NCBI GenBank assembly: GCA_025463105.1
Contig: JAOAPW010000286.1
Span: forward strand, 1-6,447
Reading direction: 5' to 3'
Source of the DNA: Candidatus Acidiferrum typicum
GTDB lineage: Bacteria; Acidobacteriota; Terriglobia; Acidiferrales; UBA7541
DNA: 6,447 bases
The notes below the pieces were generated by a model, which worked only from the letters and a program-made list of their open reading frames with translations, had not been told where the DNA came from and searched no databases. Below are positions 5,537 to 6,447 of the stretch, in pieces (the first letter of the stretch is position 1; each line of letters starts with the position of its first letter). Position numbers and translations under genes: made by a program.

Positions 5537-6447
5537 GACGGTCAACATGCTGCTCAATTCGTGCTGCCAGCGATGAAACAGCAACACGTTGGGCATCACC
5601 AATGACATGCGAATAACGGTCGAGTGTGACCCTAGCATCACTGTGTCTCAACTGCTTCTGAACGACGCTAGGAGCAGCGCCGCCTTCAAGAAGTTCGCTT
5701 GCGATTTGATGTCTGAAGGCATGTAAACCTGACCGTGGAATCCCACACGCGTCTTGTGAAGGCCACAGACTGTATTGAACAACTTTCCCAATAGCGTGAG
5801 TGTTTCCATTCCGATTGACGAACAGGAAACCGGAAGGATTATCGCGCCACTGATGTTGAAGAAAGTTCTGAAGACGCTTTCCCAATTCATCCGGCATTGG
5901 TACGGCGGCTGTGCTGGCTTGGCTCTTCGTTGGTTGCACTTTGCGCGTGCGCGAGTCAACCGAACGCCGAACATGGATTAGCTTCCGCTGAAAGTCGCAA
6001 TCAGCGACCTTCGACCCAAGCATTTCCGAAGCCCGCAGTCCCGTCATTCCCAACACTGAAAACATCGTTGTATACGGTTCCTTGGAACAAGCGATGATGT
6101 TTCCTGCCTGCAATGCGTCGAAGGAACGTACTTCACGTCCAATACTTTTCCTTGGAAGTGTCAGTTCCCTTCTTGAAATTTGCCCGCACGCATAGCCGAA
6201 AGTTTTTGCTGAACTGAGAACGCTAGACAGAGTGTTCAATATATTTTCTATGGTCTTGCGTGTGCGTCCACCTGTTGCCAGTGCCGTGACGAACGCTTGA
6301 ACAGTTCGATTGCTAACGTCAGTCAGAGCGCAGTCACCAAGACGCGGAATGATGTGCGAATTGATGTGACTCTCTAACGCACGTTGTGAACTGGCTGCCT
6401 GATGCACAGCAATCTGCGTCAGCCATTCAGGTATGAAGTCTTTCAAC
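5517..6447 (-). CDS. Tyrosine-type site-specific recombinase (phage/island integrase), N-terminus cut by window edge
   Basis: The frame stays open from the right edge to a TGA at 5519-5517, giving at least 309 residues. The real start is probably outside the window, because the sequence opens within the SAM-like core-binding domain (visible residues about 1-95, IPEWLTQ onward) and any arm-binding N-terminus is missing. The catalytic domain has the complete family set, numbered from the visible TTG: R138 in TGLRASE, K174 in the beta hairpin, H242 and R245 in HAFRH, H268 in LRHSD and the nucleophile Y278 in DRYSH. It should cut and rejoin DNA to insert or excise a mobile element. It converges on the tRNA-Gly 3' end, its probable target. 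The catalytic core is not broken, so the enzyme may be active. Confidence 0.93.
   Translation of the reverse strand, partial: LKDFIPEWLTQIAVHQAASSQRALESHINSHIIPRLGDCALTDVSNRTVQAFVTALATGGRTRKTIENILNTLSSVLSSAKTFGYACGQISRRELTLPRKSIGREVRSFDALQAGNIIACSKEPYTTMFSVLGMTGLRASEMLGSKVADCDFQRKLIHVRRSVDSRTRKVQPTKSQASTAAVPMPDELGKRLQNFLQHQWRDNPSGFLFVNRNGNTHAIGKVVQYSLWPSQDACGIPRSGLHAFRHQIASELLEGGAAPSVVQKQLRHSDARVTLDRYSHVIGDAQRVAVSSLAARIEQHVDRQLESSS

Noticed and set aside
1..6447. CRISPR array, insertion sequence or rRNA
   Set aside because: No regularly spaced repeats of CRISPR type, no transposase or terminal inverted repeats and no rRNA-like sequence were seen.

Overview
The window looks like a bacterial chromosome segment of moderately high GC, most likely from an acidobacterium. 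That guess rests on remembered resemblance of the PilM and UbiD proteins to acidobacterial homologues and on the Pro/Ala-rich PilP and PilN; no search was run. Almost all protein genes lie on the minus strand.

Layout, left to right. Positions 1-3361 hold, in minus-strand reading order, pilM, pilN, pilO, pilP and the first 83 codons of pilQ. This is the conserved cluster for the type IVa pilus alignment subcomplex: cytoplasmic actin-like PilM, inner-membrane PilN and PilO, periplasmic PilP, outer-membrane secretin PilQ. The genes are packed with ATGA overlaps (pilM/pilN, pilP/pilQ) or gaps of 9 and 21 bases, so they very probably form one operon. Positions 3362-3854 hold no convincing gene. 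They carry a candidate promoter for the pil operon, a long potential leader with two stem-loops, and a small CTAG-rich repeat patch.

Positions 3855-5309 encode a complete UbiD-family prenylated-FMN decarboxylase of 484 residues, starting at a TTG with a good ribosome binding site. The same frame is open further upstream, but that extension runs through the antisense of a tRNA gene and is not protein. A tRNA-Gly with anticodon CCC, including its encoded CCA, lies on the plus strand at 5400-5473.

From 5517 to the right edge is a tyrosine site-specific recombinase with all six catalytic residues. It starts 43 bases beyond the tRNA 3' end and its N-terminus is cut by the window. This is the classic arrangement of a prophage or genomic island integrated at a tRNA 3' end. 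The tRNA therefore probably marks the junction between core chromosome (left) and a mobile element (right), most of which is outside the window.

No new biological system is visible. The points most worth a second look are the element boundary, the tRNA-derived false N-terminus of UbiD, and the structured leader before pilM.
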